Assembly: GCF_963674635.1 (NCBI RefSeq)
Contig: NZ_OY771475.1
Location: 1,798,001 to 1,862,000 of the forward strand
Direction: 5' to 3'
Source: Breoghania sp.
GTDB lineage: Bacteria; Pseudomonadota; Alphaproteobacteria; Rhizobiales; Stappiaceae
Length of the DNA stretch: 64,000 bases
Below are positions 63,126 to 64,000 of the stretch, piece after piece. Numbering within the stretch: the stretch's first letter is position 1; every line of letters starts with the position of its first letter. The position numbers and the translations under genes are program-made. The notes under the pieces were generated by a model. The model saw nothing but the letters and a program-made list of their open reading frames with translations. It was not told where the DNA came from and did no database searches.

Positions 63126-64000
63126 GCGCGCGTGGTGGTTCCCGCGCCCAGGACGGCGGGGACAGCGCGGGCGGCGGGAGCAGCCTTGCCACCCGTCGAT
63201 GCCTGAAGCTTGTGAAAGCCCTGTGCGGGCACGAGGCCTTGGTGCGGATCGAGGGCGATGACGTCCACCTGACCCGCACCGATTGCGCTCGCGCCAATAG
63301 AGCGGGTGCCAATGTAGTGGCTGCCAGGACATTGCAGGTGCCGCTTGCCCAGTATCGCCAACTGCTGGCGCAAGGACAGCTTGAAACGCGGGGTTCGGAC
63401 CGCGTCGCGGTGAGCGCACAGGGGCGCGCATGGCTGCGCCGGGCCTTGTCGTGTGGAGACGGTTTTGCCGACCAGCACCGGGAGACGGAGCCGCGGACCT
63501 TGACCGATGACGCGCGGGAGAGCCCCTGCGGGTTCAGGTCGATCTCAGCGAAAGCCCGCTTGCCTGGCTCGCCAGGCGCAAGCGGGCCGATGGCAGGCCA
63601 TGGCTCGATGCGGCGCAGGTCCGCGCAGGAGAGCGGCTGCGCGCGGATTACACCCGCGCCGGGCTCGTTGCGCGGGTAACGGCGGATTGGAGCGCAGCGG
63701 GCGGCGGACGCACCAGGCGTTCTGGCGCGCGCGGCGGGCTTGCCGATCTCAATGATGCGGCCCTTGATGCTCGCGATCGGGTGCGCAGGGCGCTTGCCGC
63801 GGTCGGGCCGGAGCTGTCGGGGGTTCTCGTCGACGTTTGTTGCGAGTTGCAGGGTCTGGAGGGGGTGGAGCGCAAGCATGGCTGGCCCGCCCGCTCCGGC
63901 AAGCTCGTTCTCCGGCTCGCCCTGTCGGGCCTTGCCCGTCACTACGGGCTCTCAGGCACCGCGCAAGGGCCGGAAACGGCGACCACGCGCCATTGGGGCG
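63122..64000 (+). pseudogene. DUF6456 (GafZ-like) gene with an internal frameshift, runs off the window
   Basis: Begins at a TTG overlapping the stop of the gene before. The first frame encodes a helical N-terminal half (RRCLKLVKALCGHEAL; YRQLLAQGQLETRGSDRVAVSAQGRAWLRRAL; FADQHRETEPRTLTDDARE) and then goes out of phase. From about 63520 the family sequence resumes in another frame (VDLSESPLAWLARRKRADGR, AGERLRADYTRAGL, then DVCCELQGLEGVERKHGWPA and RLALSGLARHYGL), open to the window edge. The second part has no start codon of its own because a TGA lies at 63508. One missing base, or two extra, in CGGGAGAGCCCC (63516-63526) would explain it. It is either a broken gene, a sequencing error, or a -1 shift at CCCC. 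Confidence 0.75.

Overview
The window looks like a chromosome segment of an alphaproteobacterium of the order Hyphomicrobiales (Rhizobiales). The evidence is high GC with compact minus-strand operons, a MucR/Ros regulator, TTAA-N7-TTAA CtrA-type sites, System I cytochrome c maturation genes, and a left half whose gene order matches the rhizobial pepN-pleC-glnE-kinase/regulator-degP-cycLKJH block. A marine Stappiaceae-like relative is plausible, but I cannot settle the genus from this sequence.

Positions 1-19084 are core genes: a truncated alpha/beta hydrolase, pepN, a PleC-like PAS histidine kinase, glnE, a YiiX-like secreted cysteine hydrolase, an OmpR-type kinase/regulator pair, a DegP/HtrA protease, and the cytochrome c maturation genes ccmI-ccmE-ccmF-ccmH (cycHJKL). 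Positions 19503-26789 hold an unknown 487-residue protein, a glycine-zipper lipoprotein, the heme-use pair hutW-hutX, and the two-component pair feuP-feuQ with a small PepSY-like gene beside feuP that resembles FeuN. In rhizobia feuPQ lies next to cycHJKL, so the heme genes appear to have entered between them.

Positions 26881-49417 form a complete gene transfer agent (GTA) locus on the minus strand. Read from its promoter near 49600 it runs: small terminase, large terminase, portal, head-formation protein, prohead protease, capsid, connector, head closure, tail terminator, major tail protein, two tail chaperones, tape measure, three distal tail proteins, NlpC/P60 peptidase, TIM-barrel host-specificity protein, then a DUF2793/beta-helix spike. 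A GH24 endolysin and a GTA-type 3TM holin complete it. No integrase, repressor or replication gene is present, which argues against an ordinary prophage. Accessory genes interrupt the locus: an AT-rich methyltransferase-like/hydrolase pair before the lysis genes, a DUF465 gene among the tail genes, and between the two terminase-portal genes a pair of paralogous secreted peptides and a two-gene membrane-protein unit. The leader before the small terminase carries an intrinsic terminator.

Positions 49706-62403 carry a DUF2336 protein, a small gene with a perfect CtrA box upstream, a lipoprotein, msrB, the seven-gene mrpABCDEFG Na+/H+ antiporter operon, mucR and a hypothetical gene. At the right edge (62727-64000) lie two overlapping genes. 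One has a DnaA-C-like helix-turn-helix and the other a DUF6456 domain; this is the two-gene form of the GTA activator (GafA in Rhodobacter, GafY/GafZ in Caulobacter). The second gene is interrupted by a frameshift near 63520. GTA structural genes, lysis genes, likely activator, a terminator-bearing leader and CtrA sites therefore sit within about 37 kb, and the frameshift raises the question of whether the particle is still made.
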